Source of the DNA: Vreelandella stevensii S18214
GTDB taxonomy: Bacteria; Pseudomonadota; Gammaproteobacteria; Pseudomonadales; Halomonadaceae
NCBI RefSeq assembly: GCF_000275725.1
Contig: NZ_AJTS01000049.1
Location: 62,001-126,000, forward strand
Length of the DNA stretch: 64,000 nt
Reading direction: 5' to 3'
The notes below the pieces were generated by a model. The model was not told the origin of the DNA. It saw nothing but the letters and a program-made list of their open reading frames with translations, and made no database searches. Within the stretch, counting starts at the first letter, position 1. Each line of letters starts with the position of its first letter. Positions 18,792 through 27,664 of the stretch are shown here, in pieces. The position numbers were made by a program, and so were the translations under genes.

Positions 18792-19309
18792 TCGCTCTGC
18801 GTGCGGCCTCCGGGTAGAAGGGCGACACTCTCTTCATTGGGGAAGCGCGCCTCACCGATCAGCCGCCAGTCGGCGTCGGTTTGCTGGGGTTGCAGCTGAA
18901 TGTACCAGCGGTAGCGCAGGTTGTCGGGGCCCTGGGTGATGTAGCGGCCTTCGCGCACGTGCTGCAGCACGAACTCCTGATCACGGTCATCCTGGGTCGG
19001 GAAGATCAGCGTCAGGTAGAGGGTCTCCGGGCGGTCGTCGCCGGTCAGGTCCAGCACGATATCGCTGGTGAGCGGATCAATGCGCAGCTCGGCGGAAAGC
19101 CCCAGCTCGTTGGCACGCTCCTGCTTGGCCAAAATCATGTTGATGGCCTTGCCGTGTTCGTAGTAATCCTCCTGGACCACCATGCCGTCGGCGGTCTTGA
19201 CCGACAGTACGGCAAAGGTGGTGCTGACCACGATGGACGAGGAGAGCAGTGCCAGCAGGAACCATGGCCAGAACTGCTTGTACCAGGGCTGAATCGGGGT
19301 GTTGGACAT
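18788..19309 (-). CDS. ccoH: cbb3 oxidase assembly protein CcoH (FixH family)
   Basis: 173 residues. A short cytoplasmic N-terminus ending PWYKQFWPWFLLALL leads into one membrane segment, then a periplasmic domain with the VVQEDYYEHGKAIN motif of the FixH family. The ribosome binding site TAGGAGAT overlaps the ccoG stop codon, and the gene overlaps ccoI by 4 bases. CcoH binds early cbb3 assembly intermediates in other bacteria. Confidence 0.93.
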   Translation of the reverse strand: MSNTPIQPWYKQFWPWFLLALLSSSIVVSTTFAVLSVKTADGMVVQEDYYEHGKAINMILAKQERANELGLSAELRIDPLTSDIVLDLTGDDRPETLYLTLIFPTQDDRDQEFVLQHVREGRYITQGPDNLRYRWYIQLQPQQTDADWRLIGEARFPNEESVALLPGGRTQSE

Positions 19310-19315
19310 GGGGAC

Positions 19316-20752
19316 TTATCTCCTAACGTCGCCCAGGAAACGTGTCTCACGCTCCGAGCGAATGGTGTTGTCTTGCTGAGACTGCAAGATAAAGGTAATC
19401 GATTGGCTGGGCTCTCGTAGCTCCGCCGGGTCGGCCAGGACGGTCACGATCTGGGTGCGTGTCTCACCGGCAGGCACTTCGATCGATGTGCGGTCCAGGG
19501 AGAGCGTCTCGAGCCCGGTCGCGCTCAGCTGATAGGTGTGGGCCCTATTGTCCAGATTGCGAATCGTCAGGTTGTAGACGTTGCTGACCTGACCGTCTCG
19601 CGTGATCTGGTAAAGCTGGGTGCGCTCCCGCTCGGCCTCGAAGCCCAGCGGCATGCGGTCGTTCACCGCCCAGGCGAACGTGGCGATCATGACCAGCAGC
19701 GCGGCCAGATAGCCCAGCAGGCGGGGGCGCAGCACATGGCTCTTCTTGCCTTCAAGCGCGTTCTCCGTGGTGTAACGAACCAGCCCGCGGGGGTAGCCCA
19801 TGCGATCCATGACGCTGTCACAGGCATCGATACAGGCGGCGCAGGTGATGCATTCGTATTGAAGGCCGTCGCGAATATCGATCCCGGTAGGACATACCTG
19901 TACGCAAAGCTCGCAGTCGATACAGTCACCGTATCCTGCCGCCTGAGCCTGGGAGTGGCTGAGGGTCTTCTTGCGGTGGCCGCGTGGCTCCCCACGGGCC
20001 GCATCGTAGGAGACGATCAGCGTATTGCGGTCGAACATGACCGACTGAAAACGGGCGTAGGGGCACATGTAGATACACACCTGCTCACGCAGCCAGCCCG
20101 CATTCAGGTAGGTGAACACCAGGAAGAAGCCGACCCAGAAGTAGGACCAGCCGTGGGCCTCCAGCGTGGGCAGCTCGACCACCAGCGAACGAATGGGCGT
20201 GAAATAGCCCACGAAGGTCACGCCGGTGGCCAGAGCGATCAGCAGCCAAGCGCTGTGCTTGGCGGTCTTGCGCCACGCCTTGCTGGCGTCCATGGCCTGT
20301 TTGTCCAGCTTGATGCGCTGATGGCGGCTGCCTTCGATACGATGTTCCAGCCAGATGTACAGGAAGGTCCAGACGCTCTGCGGGCAGGTATAGCCGCACC
20401 AGACACGACCGGCAAACACCGTGATGAAAAACAGCCCAAAGGCACAGATGATCAATAGCCACGAGAGCAGCACGAACTCTTGCGGGTAGAAAGTGGCCGC
20501 AAAGATATGAAACTCACGCCCGGGCAGGTCGAACCATATGGCCGGTCGGTCTCCCCAGTTCAACCAGGGAAGTAGAAAAAAGGCCATCATCAGCGCCCAG
20601 TTGGCGCTGCGCCGGATCTTTTGAAACAGGCCTTTGATTTCACGCACGTAGATATGCCGCCGCTTGGCGTACATCTCCTGGGTCTCGTTCTGGCCAGGCG
20701 TGTGGTGCCCAACGGTTGGCGGCGTAATATCGTGGCTAGGTATTTTTTCCAT
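19316..20752 (-). CDS. ccoG: cbb3 accessory ferredoxin CcoG (RdxB/FixG)
   Basis: 478-residue membrane iron-sulfur protein. Membrane segments carry RVWCGYTCPQSVWTF. Two 4Fe-4S motifs follow, CIDCELCVQVCPTGID and CITCAACIDACDSVMDRMG. A C-terminal immunoglobulin-like IgFixG domain ends the protein. CcoG has been shown in Rhodobacter to reduce Cu(II) for cbb3 assembly. It lies about 220 bases downstream of ccoP, beyond a terminator, so it probably has its own promoter in 20753-20975. Confidence 0.94.
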   Translation of the reverse strand: MEKIPSHDITPPTVGHHTPGQNETQEMYAKRRHIYVREIKGLFQKIRRSANWALMMAFFLLPWLNWGDRPAIWFDLPGREFHIFAATFYPQEFVLLSWLLIICAFGLFFITVFAGRVWCGYTCPQSVWTFLYIWLEHRIEGSRHQRIKLDKQAMDASKAWRKTAKHSAWLLIALATGVTFVGYFTPIRSLVVELPTLEAHGWSYFWVGFFLVFTYLNAGWLREQVCIYMCPYARFQSVMFDRNTLIVSYDAARGEPRGHRKKTLSHSQAQAAGYGDCIDCELCVQVCPTGIDIRDGLQYECITCAACIDACDSVMDRMGYPRGLVRYTTENALEGKKSHVLRPRLLGYLAALLVMIATFAWAVNDRMPLGFEAERERTQLYQITRDGQVSNVYNLTIRNLDNRAHTYQLSATGLETLSLDRTSIEVPAGETRTQIVTVLADPAELREPSQSITFILQSQQDNTIRSERETRFLGDVRR

Positions 20753-20910
20753 GGCGGTGATCGCAGCTCAGTGAGGCAGACGTGGGCGGCAGCCGAGTGG
20801 TGGTTGCGGGCGTTGTAGCGTTATGCCGTGTCGCTAAATCTGTGTCGATAAACCTGTTTCGATAAACAATAGTGTAACGGATCGCCGAACGGCTGAGCGG
20901 TTGCTGGATG

Positions 20911-20941
20911 TAGAAAGGGTGCGGTATGAAACCGCACCCTT
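20911..20941 (-). terminator. Terminator of the ccoNOQP operon
   Basis: A perfect 11-bp stem (20915-20925 with 20931-20941) with a 5-base loop. Read on the minus strand it ends in TTTCTACA. It lies 35 bases after the ccoP stop. Confidence 0.8.
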
Positions 20942-20975
20942 GGTACACGCTGGCGTCAAACGCCTGATAGCGGGA

Positions 20976-21905
20976 TCAGTCGCGGAAGCGCAGGCTGTAC
21001 ACGTAAGCGGCCACCAGGTGGACGCGCTCTTCACCAATGTACGCCGCTTGAGCAGGCATGTGGCCGTTACGGCCATTGCGCAGCGTTTGGCGAATGGAGT
21101 CGGCAACGCTCTGACCCGGTGCCTGATACAGCCAGATATCGTTGGTCAGGTTGGGCGCGCCGAGTGCCGTGTTGCCGGTGCCGCTAGGCGTGTGACAGGC
21201 GGCACAAGCGGCCAGGTACGTGCTTTCACCGCTGGCGGCGCGCTCTTCGTCGTGCTCCAGGTTGGAGAGCGACAGCACGTACTGGGTCAGGTTCTCGATG
21301 TTGTTTTCACCGAGCTGCTGCCAGGAGGGCATCAGGCCGTTACGACCATTGTTCAGAGTCGCGAGAATGTTCTCGGGCTCGCCGCCATACAGCCAGTCGT
21401 CGTTGGTCAGGTTCGGGAAGCCGTAGCCGCCCTGCGCATTGGAGCCGTGACACACCGCGCAGTTGTTCAGGTAAATGCGCTCGGCCACCTGCATGGCCTC
21501 GGCATCCTGTGCCAGTTCGGGGATCGGCACTTCCTGGTACTGAGCAAAGATCGGTGTGAAGCGCTCGTTGGCCTGCGCCACTTCCTCTTCCCACTGGCCT
21601 TCCTGGGTCCAGCCCAGTACACCTGCATAGTTGCCCAGGCCTGGATAGAGCACCAGATAGCCCAGCGCAAAGACCACGGTCAGGATGAAGAGCTTGAACC
21701 ACCATTGGGGCAGGGGGTTGTCGTACTCTTCAATGCCGTCAGCCGCATGGCCAGTGGTCTCTACGTTGCCATCAGCATCCGGGGTCTTGTCGGTGCGGCG
21801 GTTGGCCATGAGGATCCAAACGCTCAGCGCAATCGTGCCCAGAGTGATGACGATGATCCAGGCGCTCCAGAAGCTGGATAGGGAGTCACCCCATAAGTTA
21901 TTCAT
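20976..21905 (-). CDS. ccoP: cbb3 oxidase diheme cytochrome c subunit CcoP
   Basis: 309 residues. Two N-terminal hydrophobic segments anchor two periplasmic cytochrome c domains with heme motifs CAVCH near residue 150 and CAACH near residue 235. Each is followed by the methionine-ligand stretches (GLMPSW, GHMPAQ). It passes electrons from the bc1 complex or soluble cytochromes to CcoO. The ATG overlaps the ccoQ stop by 4 bases. Confidence 0.96.
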   Translation of the reverse strand: MNNLWGDSLSSFWSAWIIVITLGTIALSVWILMANRRTDKTPDADGNVETTGHAADGIEEYDNPLPQWWFKLFILTVVFALGYLVLYPGLGNYAGVLGWTQEGQWEEEVAQANERFTPIFAQYQEVPIPELAQDAEAMQVAERIYLNNCAVCHGSNAQGGYGFPNLTNDDWLYGGEPENILATLNNGRNGLMPSWQQLGENNIENLTQYVLSLSNLEHDEERAASGESTYLAACAACHTPSGTGNTALGAPNLTNDIWLYQAPGQSVADSIRQTLRNGRNGHMPAQAAYIGEERVHLVAAYVYSLRFRD

Positions 21906-22126
21906 CTATTCTTATCTCCCCTGTCGTGGCGGGAATCCGCTTCGCCCTCTGGCGAAGCATGCTTGTCACGGGTCGGTTGCTTATCGTTTTCATCGTCGGC
22001 AAAGGGCAGGTTGGCCGCTTCATCGAAGTCGGGTTTGCGCCGCCTGGAGTAGGCCCAGAAGAAGATGCCTACGAAAGCGACAATGAGAATGAACGTGATA
22101 AGTCCGCGGAAAGTTCCCGTATCCAT
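21902..22126 (-). CDS. ccoQ: cbb3 oxidase subunit CcoQ
   Basis: 74 residues with one membrane segment (GLITFILIVAFVGIFFWAY), then SRRRKPDFDEAANLPFADD, the CcoQ/FixQ signature, and a long charged tail. It lies between ccoO and ccoP in the usual order and stabilises the complex in other species. Confidence 0.94.
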   Translation of the reverse strand: MDTGTFRGLITFILIVAFVGIFFWAYSRRRKPDFDEAANLPFADDENDKQPTRDKHASPEGEADSRHDRGDKNR

Positions 22127-22129
22127 AAC

Positions 22130-22738
22130 TTAACGAGTGCCCTCGAGCACGGTTCCTAGCTGTTGTAGATAGGCCACCAGCGCAGTGATTTCCTGCTGGC
22201 CGCGTACTTCGGCGGTGGCGTTGGCGATATCTTCATCGGTGTAGGGAACGCCCAGCTGACGCAGCACGCGCATCTTGCGCGGTGTTGCTTCGCCATCCAG
22301 GGTGCGCTCGAACAGCCAGGGGTAAGCCGGCATGATGGACTCGGGCACGACATCGCGTGGGTTGTACATATGGGCGCGGTGCCAGTCATCGCTGTAGCGG
22401 CCGCCTACGCGCGCCAGGTCTGGCCCCGTACGCTTGGACCCCCACAGGAAGTTGTGCTCGTACACCTGCTCACCGGCCACGTTGTAGTGACCGTAGCGCT
22501 CGGTTTCGGCGCGGAACGGGCGAATCATCTGGGAGTGGCAGCCCACGCAGCCTTCGCGGCGGTAGATGTCTCGACCTTCCAGCTCCAGCGCGCTTAGCGG
22601 GCGCAGCCCCTCCACGGGCTCCGTCGTATCCTTTTGAAAGAACAGTGGCACGACTTCGGCCAGGCCGCCAAAGCTGATCGCAACCAGGATCAAGACGGCG
22701 AGTAGGCCAACGTTCTTTTCGACAATCTCATGTTTCAT
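22130..22738 (-). CDS. ccoO: cbb3 oxidase monoheme cytochrome c subunit CcoO
   Basis: 202 residues. An N-terminal membrane anchor is followed by the heme c motif CVGCH near residue 66 ([20 protein letters not shown], typical of CcoO/FixO). I chose [11 protein letters not shown] (22738), the usual family start, with GGGGAAG upstream, over the in-frame ATG at 22795. It lies between ccoN and ccoQ. Confidence 0.96.
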   Translation of the reverse strand: MKHEIVEKNVGLLAVLILVAISFGGLAEVVPLFFQKDTTEPVEGLRPLSALELEGRDIYRREGCVGCHSQMIRPFRAETERYGHYNVAGEQVYEHNFLWGSKRTGPDLARVGGRYSDDWHRAHMYNPRDVVPESIMPAYPWLFERTLDGEATPRKMRVLRQLGVPYTDEDIANATAEVRGQQEITALVAYLQQLGTVLEGTR

Positions 22739-22757
22739 TGGTCTGAACTTCCCCGGT

Positions 22758-24182
22758 TTAAGCGGCTTGTGGTGCCGAGTAGCTGATGGCTTCACGACGC
22801 TTGACGGTCATGTACACGTTGTACGCCATGATCAGCATGCCGACTACCCAGAACAGACCGCCTATCAGGCGAACGAAGTAGCCTGGCCCGCTGGCCTCGA
22901 CAGACTCAACGAAGGTGTACATCAGCGTGCCGTCGGCGTTGATGGCGCGCCACATCAGGCCCTGCATGATGCCGTTGACCCACATGGCGGCGATGTACAG
23001 TACGGTACCGATGGTGGCCAGCCAGAAGTGCACGGCGATCAGGCTGACGGAGTACATTTCGGTGCGGCCGAAGACCCGCGGAATCAGGTGGTACATGGAG
23101 CCGATGGTGATCATCGCTACCCAGCCCAGCGCCCCGGAGTGCACGTGGCCGATGGTCCAGTCGGTGTAGTGAGACAGCGCGTTGACGGTCTTGATGGCCA
23201 TCATCGGGCCTTCGAAGGTCGACATGCCGTAGAACGACAGGGCCACGACCAGAAAGCGCAGGGTCGGGTCGGTGCGCAGTTTATGCCAGGCGCCCGACAG
23301 GGTCATCATGCCGTTGATCATGCCGCCCCAGGAGGGTGCCAGCAGGATGATCGACATGATCATGCCCAGCGACTGCGCCCAGTTGGGCAGGGCGGTGTAG
23401 TGCAGGTGGTGCGGGCCTGCCCACATATAGATCATGATCAGCGCCCAGAAGTGGACGATGGACAGACGGTAGGAGTAGATCGGACGCTCGGCCTGTTTCG
23501 GCACGAAGTAGTACATCATGCCCAAAAAGCCTGCCGTCAGGAAGAAGCCCACTGCGTTGTGGCCGTACCACCACTGCACCATGGCATCCACGGCACCCGC
23601 ATAGATCGAGGTGGAGTACATCATGGTGACGGGAATGGCGGCGTTATTGACGATGTGCAGCACGGCAACGGTCAGGATGAACGCAGCAAAGAACCAGTTG
23701 GCCACATAAATATGTGACGTGGCGCGCTTCTTGATCGTCATCAGGAACACGATGGCATAGCTGATCCAGACAACGGCAATCAGAATATTGATTGGCCATT
23801 CCAGCTCAGCGTACTCTTTCGTGGTGGTGTAACCCAATGGCAGAGTCACCACGGCGGAAAGAATCACCGCCTGCCAGCCCCAGAAGGTGAACGCGGCGAG
23901 CTTGTCAGAGAACAGTCGCGTCTGACAGGTACGCTGAACGACGTAATAGGACGTCGCGAACAGCGCCGAGCCACCGAAGGCAAAGATGACGGCGTTAGTG
24001 TGTAACGGACGAAGACGCCCGAAGCTAGTCCAAGGTAAGCCGAGGTTCAGTTGCGGCCAAACCAGCTGGGAGGCGAGGATGACGCCAATCGTCATGCCCA
24101 CGATGCCCCACACAACGGTCATGATCGCGAACTGCCGAACTACCTTGTAATTGTAGGTCGGGTGTTCCAGTGCTGTGCTCAT
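22758..24182 (-). CDS. ccoN: cbb3 oxidase catalytic subunit CcoN
   Basis: 474-residue, 12-segment heme-copper oxidase subunit I that reduces oxygen to water with high affinity. Histidines in [33 protein letters not shown] and [14 protein letters not shown] account for the low-spin heme, heme b3 and CuB ligands. The start MSTALEHP at 24182 is the family start; an in-frame extension to 24278 looks non-native. An FNR-type box lies about 90 bases upstream. Confidence 0.97.
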   Translation of the reverse strand: MSTALEHPTYNYKVVRQFAIMTVVWGIVGMTIGVILASQLVWPQLNLGLPWTSFGRLRPLHTNAVIFAFGGSALFATSYYVVQRTCQTRLFSDKLAAFTFWGWQAVILSAVVTLPLGYTTTKEYAELEWPINILIAVVWISYAIVFLMTIKKRATSHIYVANWFFAAFILTVAVLHIVNNAAIPVTMMYSTSIYAGAVDAMVQWWYGHNAVGFFLTAGFLGMMYYFVPKQAERPIYSYRLSIVHFWALIMIYMWAGPHHLHYTALPNWAQSLGMIMSIILLAPSWGGMINGMMTLSGAWHKLRTDPTLRFLVVALSFYGMSTFEGPMMAIKTVNALSHYTDWTIGHVHSGALGWVAMITIGSMYHLIPRVFGRTEMYSVSLIAVHFWLATIGTVLYIAAMWVNGIMQGLMWRAINADGTLMYTFVESVEASGPGYFVRLIGGLFWVVGMLIMAYNVYMTVKRREAISYSAPQAA

Positions 24183-24264
24183 TTCATGTTCCCATCGAAC
24201 GCGGTTAGGGGGTAACCCGTAGCAGTGTGCATGCGCATTTTGCCCGGGTGCGGCCACCCGCTTG

Positions 24265-24278
24265 ATGATGCAGGTCAA
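24265..24278 (-). promoter_or_regulatory. Possible FNR/Anr box upstream of ccoN
   Basis: On the minus strand TTGACCTGCATCAT matches TTGAT-N4-ATCAA at 8 of 10 positions, centred about 90 bases before the ccoN ATG. ccoNOQP is a standard Anr target in Pseudomonas. Confidence 0.5.
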
Positions 24279-24359
24279 GATCCGGCCTAGATTCTAGCGC
24301 AGCCGAGGCATAAGCTGAACACGCCAATGGATGTAACGCTGAATTAACAGGAGTTGCCG

Positions 24360-25115
24360 TTGTCTCACTACGCTGGTTTGGGGTTCGAATGCCTGACCCC
24401 AGAGGCATTATCGGAACAGGTTGCCAGCCCCGCTGTTCAGCGCTTTAACGTGGAAGGTTATGGGCCGGTGAGCGTTTCTGGCCTGCCGAGGCAGGGCCGT
24501 GTGCTGTTGATGCACGGCGCTGGCGCCGGGCACTTATCCGACTTCATGCGTCAATTTGCCGCGACGCTGTCGCAGAATGAGGTGCAGGTATGGGCCATTG
24601 ATCTGCCCTACATGCAGCAAATGAACGAGCAGGGCAAGCGCCGCCCGCCACCGCCCGTGCTGAAAAGCGTGGCCTGTGTCGCTCGCTGGTATTCTCTACT
24701 TGCGCCGCTGAACTCGCTTCCTTTGTGGGTGGGCGGCAAGTCCATGGGCGGACGCCTGGCGTCGTTGTTTGCCAGTGAGCAGCCGTGCCCGGGCGTGATT
24801 GCCGTGGGGTACCCGTTTCATCCGCCGAAAAAACCGGACGTGCTGCGTACAGAGCACTTTGCATCGTTGAGCTGCCCAATGCTGGTCATTCAGGGGGAGC
24901 GAGATCCTTTTGGCACCCGTGCGGAGGTGGAAAGCTACTCTCTGCCCGCTAGTGTACGGGTCGAATGGCTGGCCGAGGGGGACCATGATTTCACACCACG
25001 CAAATTATCCGGCCTCGAACAAAAGGTTTTGATTGACGAGGCGGCCCGGATTGCGGCATCCTTCGTCCGCGCTCAGGGAGCGGAAGTCGGTGATACGTGC
25101 AGCACACTGGTTTAA
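24360..25115 (+). CDS. Alpha/beta hydrolase, KANL3/Tex30-like
   Basis: 251-residue cytoplasmic hydrolase-fold protein of unknown substrate. LLMHGAGAGHLSDFM is the oxyanion-hole region, VGGKSMGGRLAS holds the nucleophilic serine (G-x-S-x-G as GKSMG), QGERDPFG the acid and EGDHDF the catalytic histidine. This is the pattern of the KANL3/Tex30 group. The start is a TTG at 24360, because AGGAG at 24349-24353 is 6 bases before it and would leave no spacing for the TTG at 24354. It stands alone between ccoN (divergent) and the tRNA cluster. Confidence 0.82.
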   Translation: MSHYAGLGFECLTPEALSEQVASPAVQRFNVEGYGPVSVSGLPRQGRVLLMHGAGAGHLSDFMRQFAATLSQNEVQVWAIDLPYMQQMNEQGKRRPPPPVLKSVACVARWYSLLAPLNSLPLWVGGKSMGGRLASLFASEQPCPGVIAVGYPFHPPKKPDVLRTEHFASLSCPMLVIQGERDPFGTRAEVESYSLPASVRVEWLAEGDHDFTPRKLSGLEQKVLIDEAARIAASFVRAQGAEVGDTCSTLV

Positions 25116-25138
25116 ATGCAAAATTTAAACGTCTTGTG

Positions 25139-25166
25139 TTGACATTTGAACAGGCTTCTGTAGAAT
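25139..25166 (+). promoter_or_regulatory. Promoter of the tRNA cluster
   Basis: TTGACA (25139-25144), 16-base spacer, TAGAAT (25161-25166), 20 bases before the first tRNA. Confidence 0.85.
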
Positions 25167-25185
25167 GCAGCGCCACGTGACCAGC

Positions 25186-25261
25186 GGGTGGTTAGCTCAG
25201 TTGGGAGAGCACCAGCCTTACAAGCTGGGGGTCACTGGTTCGAACCCAGTACCACCCACCA
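25186..25261 (+). tRNA. tRNA-Val (anticodon TAC)
   Basis: 76 bases including an encoded CCA. Acceptor GGGTGGT pairs with ACCACCC, the anticodon loop CTTACAA holds TAC, and the T arm is CTGGTTCGAACCCAG. Identical to the copy at 25544-25619. Confidence 0.97.
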
Positions 25262-25306
25262 TTGACATGGTGTCCTGGAAACGTAAGCAGCAAGTGATGC
25301 ATTTGT

Positions 25307-25383
25307 GGACCGGTAGTTCAGTCGGTTAGAATGCCGGCCTGTCACGCCGGAGGTCGCGAGTTCGAGTCTCGTCCGGTCCGCCA
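25307..25383 (+). tRNA. tRNA-Asp (anticodon GTC), copy 1
   Basis: 77 bases with encoded CCA. Acceptor GGACCGG pairs with CCGGTCC, discriminator G, anticodon loop CTGTCAC. Identical to the copies at 25420 and 25691. Confidence 0.97.
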
Positions 25384-25419
25384 TCATCGCTCAATGTTGC
25401 ACATCAGTTATCGTAATTC

Positions 25420-25496
25420 GGACCGGTAGTTCAGTCGGTTAGAATGCCGGCCTGTCACGCCGGAGGTCGCGAGTTCGAGTCTCGTCCGGTCCGCCA
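25420..25496 (+). tRNA. tRNA-Asp (anticodon GTC), copy 2
   Basis: Same 77-base sequence as copy 1, 36 bases downstream of it. Confidence 0.97.
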
Positions 25497-25543
25497 CGAT
25501 AACCTGAAGCAGTCGATTGATCAGCCATTGGCTGTCAATGATC

Positions 25544-25619
25544 GGGTGGTTAGCTCAGTTGGGAGAGCACCAGCCTTACAAGCTGGGGGTCACTGGTTCG
25601 AACCCAGTACCACCCACCA
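25544..25619 (+). tRNA. tRNA-Val (anticodon TAC), copy 2
   Basis: Same 76-base sequence as the tRNA-Val at 25186. The Val and Asp genes alternate, suggesting duplication of a Val-Asp unit. Confidence 0.97.
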
Positions 25620-25690
25620 TTCAAGCAGCGTGCATGGCGACTGAACCGCTTTGATAACGCCCTTGCAATGGTTTTGAAGTGCCTTAACGT

Positions 25691-25767
25691 GGACCGGTAG
25701 TTCAGTCGGTTAGAATGCCGGCCTGTCACGCCGGAGGTCGCGAGTTCGAGTCTCGTCCGGTCCGCCA
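25691..25767 (+). tRNA. tRNA-Asp (anticodon GTC), copy 3
   Basis: Third identical tRNA-Asp and last of the cluster, followed 60 bases later by a terminator. Confidence 0.97.
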
Positions 25768-25827
25768 TTAAGCACTTATCGGTCATCAATGTGCATGAAA
25801 GCACGTCGATAAAGCCGAATACATTCC

Positions 25828-25858
25828 AAAAGCCCGGATCCTTGATCCGGGCTTTTTT
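25828..25858 (+). terminator. Terminator of the tRNA cluster
   Basis: AAAGCCCGGATC and GATCCGGGCTTT pair around a CTT loop and run into a T6 tract. A classic Rho-independent terminator. Confidence 0.93.
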
Positions 25859-25893
25859 GTCGTTTCTATTTCCAGATATCTATGTTCAGGCGC

Positions 25894-25922
25894 GCATGAC
25901 GCCGTTTATCACGGCGTCATGC
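25894..25922 (-). terminator. Hairpin after glcG
   Basis: A perfect 12-bp stem (25894-25905 with 25911-25922) and 5-base loop, 12 bases past the minus-strand glcG stop. There is no T-tract, so termination is likely from position rather than proven. Confidence 0.55.
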
Positions 25923-25934
25923 GGTGCTCAGTGG

Positions 25935-26336
25935 TCAGGCGATAGCGCTGACACCGGCTTTGGCGATCTGGACGTCCTGGTCCGGCTTGACGCCAGAAAT
26001 CCCCACGGCACCCACGACCTGGCCATCCACGATGATCGGTACGCCGCCGGACAGCAGGCCCTGCAGCGGTGCCGAGACAAACGCCGTACGACCCCCGTTG
26101 ATCATCTCTTCGAAGACTTGCGTCTCCTTACGGCCCAATGCCGCGCTGCGCGCTTTTTGGGTCGCTACTTCGGCGCTGAACGGGGCAGCGCCATCCAAAC
26201 GACGCAGGGCCAGCAGGTGGCCGCCATCGTCGGTGACGGCAATGGTCACGGGCCAGCTGTTGCGGTCAGCTTCTTGCTGGGCAGCGTCCAGTACTTGAAT
26301 GACGTCGGCTTGGCCTAAAACGGCTTTGGTTTGCAT
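25935..26336 (-). CDS. glcG: GlcG/HbpS family heme-binding protein
   Basis: 133 residues of the GlcG/HbpS fold (formerly DUF336), with GGHLLALRRLDGA and the glycine-rich GLLSGGVPIIVDGQVVGAVGISG core. The ATG at 26336 has AAGGAT upstream. It closes the glcDEFG operon as in E. coli, where its role is not established. Some family members bind heme. Confidence 0.9.
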   Translation of the reverse strand: MQTKAVLGQADVIQVLDAAQQEADRNSWPVTIAVTDDGGHLLALRRLDGAAPFSAEVATQKARSAALGRKETQVFEEMINGGRTAFVSAPLQGLLSGGVPIIVDGQVVGAVGISGVKPDQDVQIAKAGVSAIA

Positions 26337-26417
26337 CAAAGTATCCTTCTTATCATGGGGGTTGAGACGCGGCGCCTGACGGGCAAGGCGTGATGCCAGC
26401 AGCCGCAATTATTTAGG

Positions 26418-27650
26418 TTATACCAGGGCAGCGTCCACGACTTCTACCCAGTGGCGGACTGGCGTGCGATTGGCACTGGCCAGATGCGTCTGACAGCCGA
26501 TATTGGCGGTCACGATCACTTCGGGGTTGCCTGCTTCCAGAGCATTGAGTTTGTTGTCGCGCAGCTGGGTGGCGAGCTCCGGCTGCGTCACCGAGTAGGT
26601 GCCTGCGGAACCGCAGCACAGGTGGGCATCCTTGACCGGGGCCAGCGTAAAGCCGAGTTTGCCCAGCACGCTTTCCACCGCGCCGTTGAGCTTCTGGGCA
26701 TGCTGCAGCGTACAGGGGCAGTGGAATGCCAGGCGCTGGTGCTCCTTGAGTTGCAGGGCCTCCAAAGGCTCGTCGCGCAGAATCTCGACGATATCCCTGG
26801 CCAGTGCGCTGACGCGCTGGGCCTTTGCCGCGTAGGCAGGGTCGTCCTTGAGCATGTCGGCATACTCTTTGACGAAGGCGCCGCAGCCGCTGGCGGTTTG
26901 CACGATGGCTTCGGCCCCTTGCTCGATGTGAGGCCACCAGGCGTCGATATTGGCGCGCATGCGCTGGCGACCGGCTTCCTGTGCATTGAGGTGGAAATCG
27001 ATGGCACCGCAGCAGCCCGCTTCACTGATCGGTGTGACGCTGATGCCCAGGCGGTCGAGCAGACGAGCCGTCGCCGCATTGGTGTTGGGCGAGAGACCTG
27101 GCTGCACACAGCCTTCCAGGATCAATACCTTGCGCGCATGGCGCTGGCTGTCGGGGCGTTGACCTGCATCCACCGGAGCGGGCGGCATTTTGCTGCGCAG
27201 CTTGCCAGGCACCAGCGGTTTGAAGGTTTGCCCCAGACTCAGCAGCGCCTTGAAGCGCTTGGGGTCCACCAGCATTTTACGCAGGGCGTAGCGTTGGGCG
27301 CGTTCGGCGGCTGAGCGGGGCACGCGGCGCTCGATCTCGGCGCGTCCTATATCCAGCAGCTTGTGATACTCGACGCCCGAGGGGCAGGTGGTTTCACAGT
27401 TGCGGCAGGTCAGGCAGCGGTCGAGGTGCAGGCGAGTCTCTTCGGTGACCTGGTCATCGTCATCGCGGCTCTCCAGCAGCTCTTTCATCAGGTAGATACG
27501 CCCGCGCGGCCCGTCTCGCTCATCGCCCAGCAGCTGGTAAGTGGGGCAGGTGGCGTTACAAAAGCCGCAGTGTACGCAGGTGCGCAGAATGCGCTCGGCT
27601 TCCTGAATATGCGGTTTCTGGCGGTCGGCATCGGTAAAGTGCGTCTGCAT
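26418..27650 (-). CDS. glcF: Glycolate oxidase iron-sulfur subunit GlcF
   Basis: 410-residue ferredoxin-like electron transfer subunit. Two 4Fe-4S motifs, CVHCGFCNATCPTY and CLTCRNCETTCPSG, sit in the N-terminal 85 residues. Two CCG domains follow (GCCGAIDFHLN and LCCGSAGTYS). It takes electrons from GlcD and GlcE and passes them to the respiratory chain. The gene lies 14 bases downstream of glcE. Confidence 0.95.
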   Translation of the reverse strand: MQTHFTDADRQKPHIQEAERILRTCVHCGFCNATCPTYQLLGDERDGPRGRIYLMKELLESRDDDDQVTEETRLHLDRCLTCRNCETTCPSGVEYHKLLDIGRAEIERRVPRSAAERAQRYALRKMLVDPKRFKALLSLGQTFKPLVPGKLRSKMPPAPVDAGQRPDSQRHARKVLILEGCVQPGLSPNTNAATARLLDRLGISVTPISEAGCCGAIDFHLNAQEAGRQRMRANIDAWWPHIEQGAEAIVQTASGCGAFVKEYADMLKDDPAYAAKAQRVSALARDIVEILRDEPLEALQLKEHQRLAFHCPCTLQHAQKLNGAVESVLGKLGFTLAPVKDAHLCCGSAGTYSVTQPELATQLRDNKLNALEAGNPEVIVTANIGCQTHLASANRTPVRHWVEVVDAALV

Positions 27651-27664
27651 GTCAGCTCTCCTGA

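Noticed and set aside
25186-25767. Attachment site for an integrative element at the tRNA cluster
   Set aside because: No integrase gene, no direct repeat of a tRNA 3' end outside the cluster, and no composition break. The repeats are simply complete tRNA genes.
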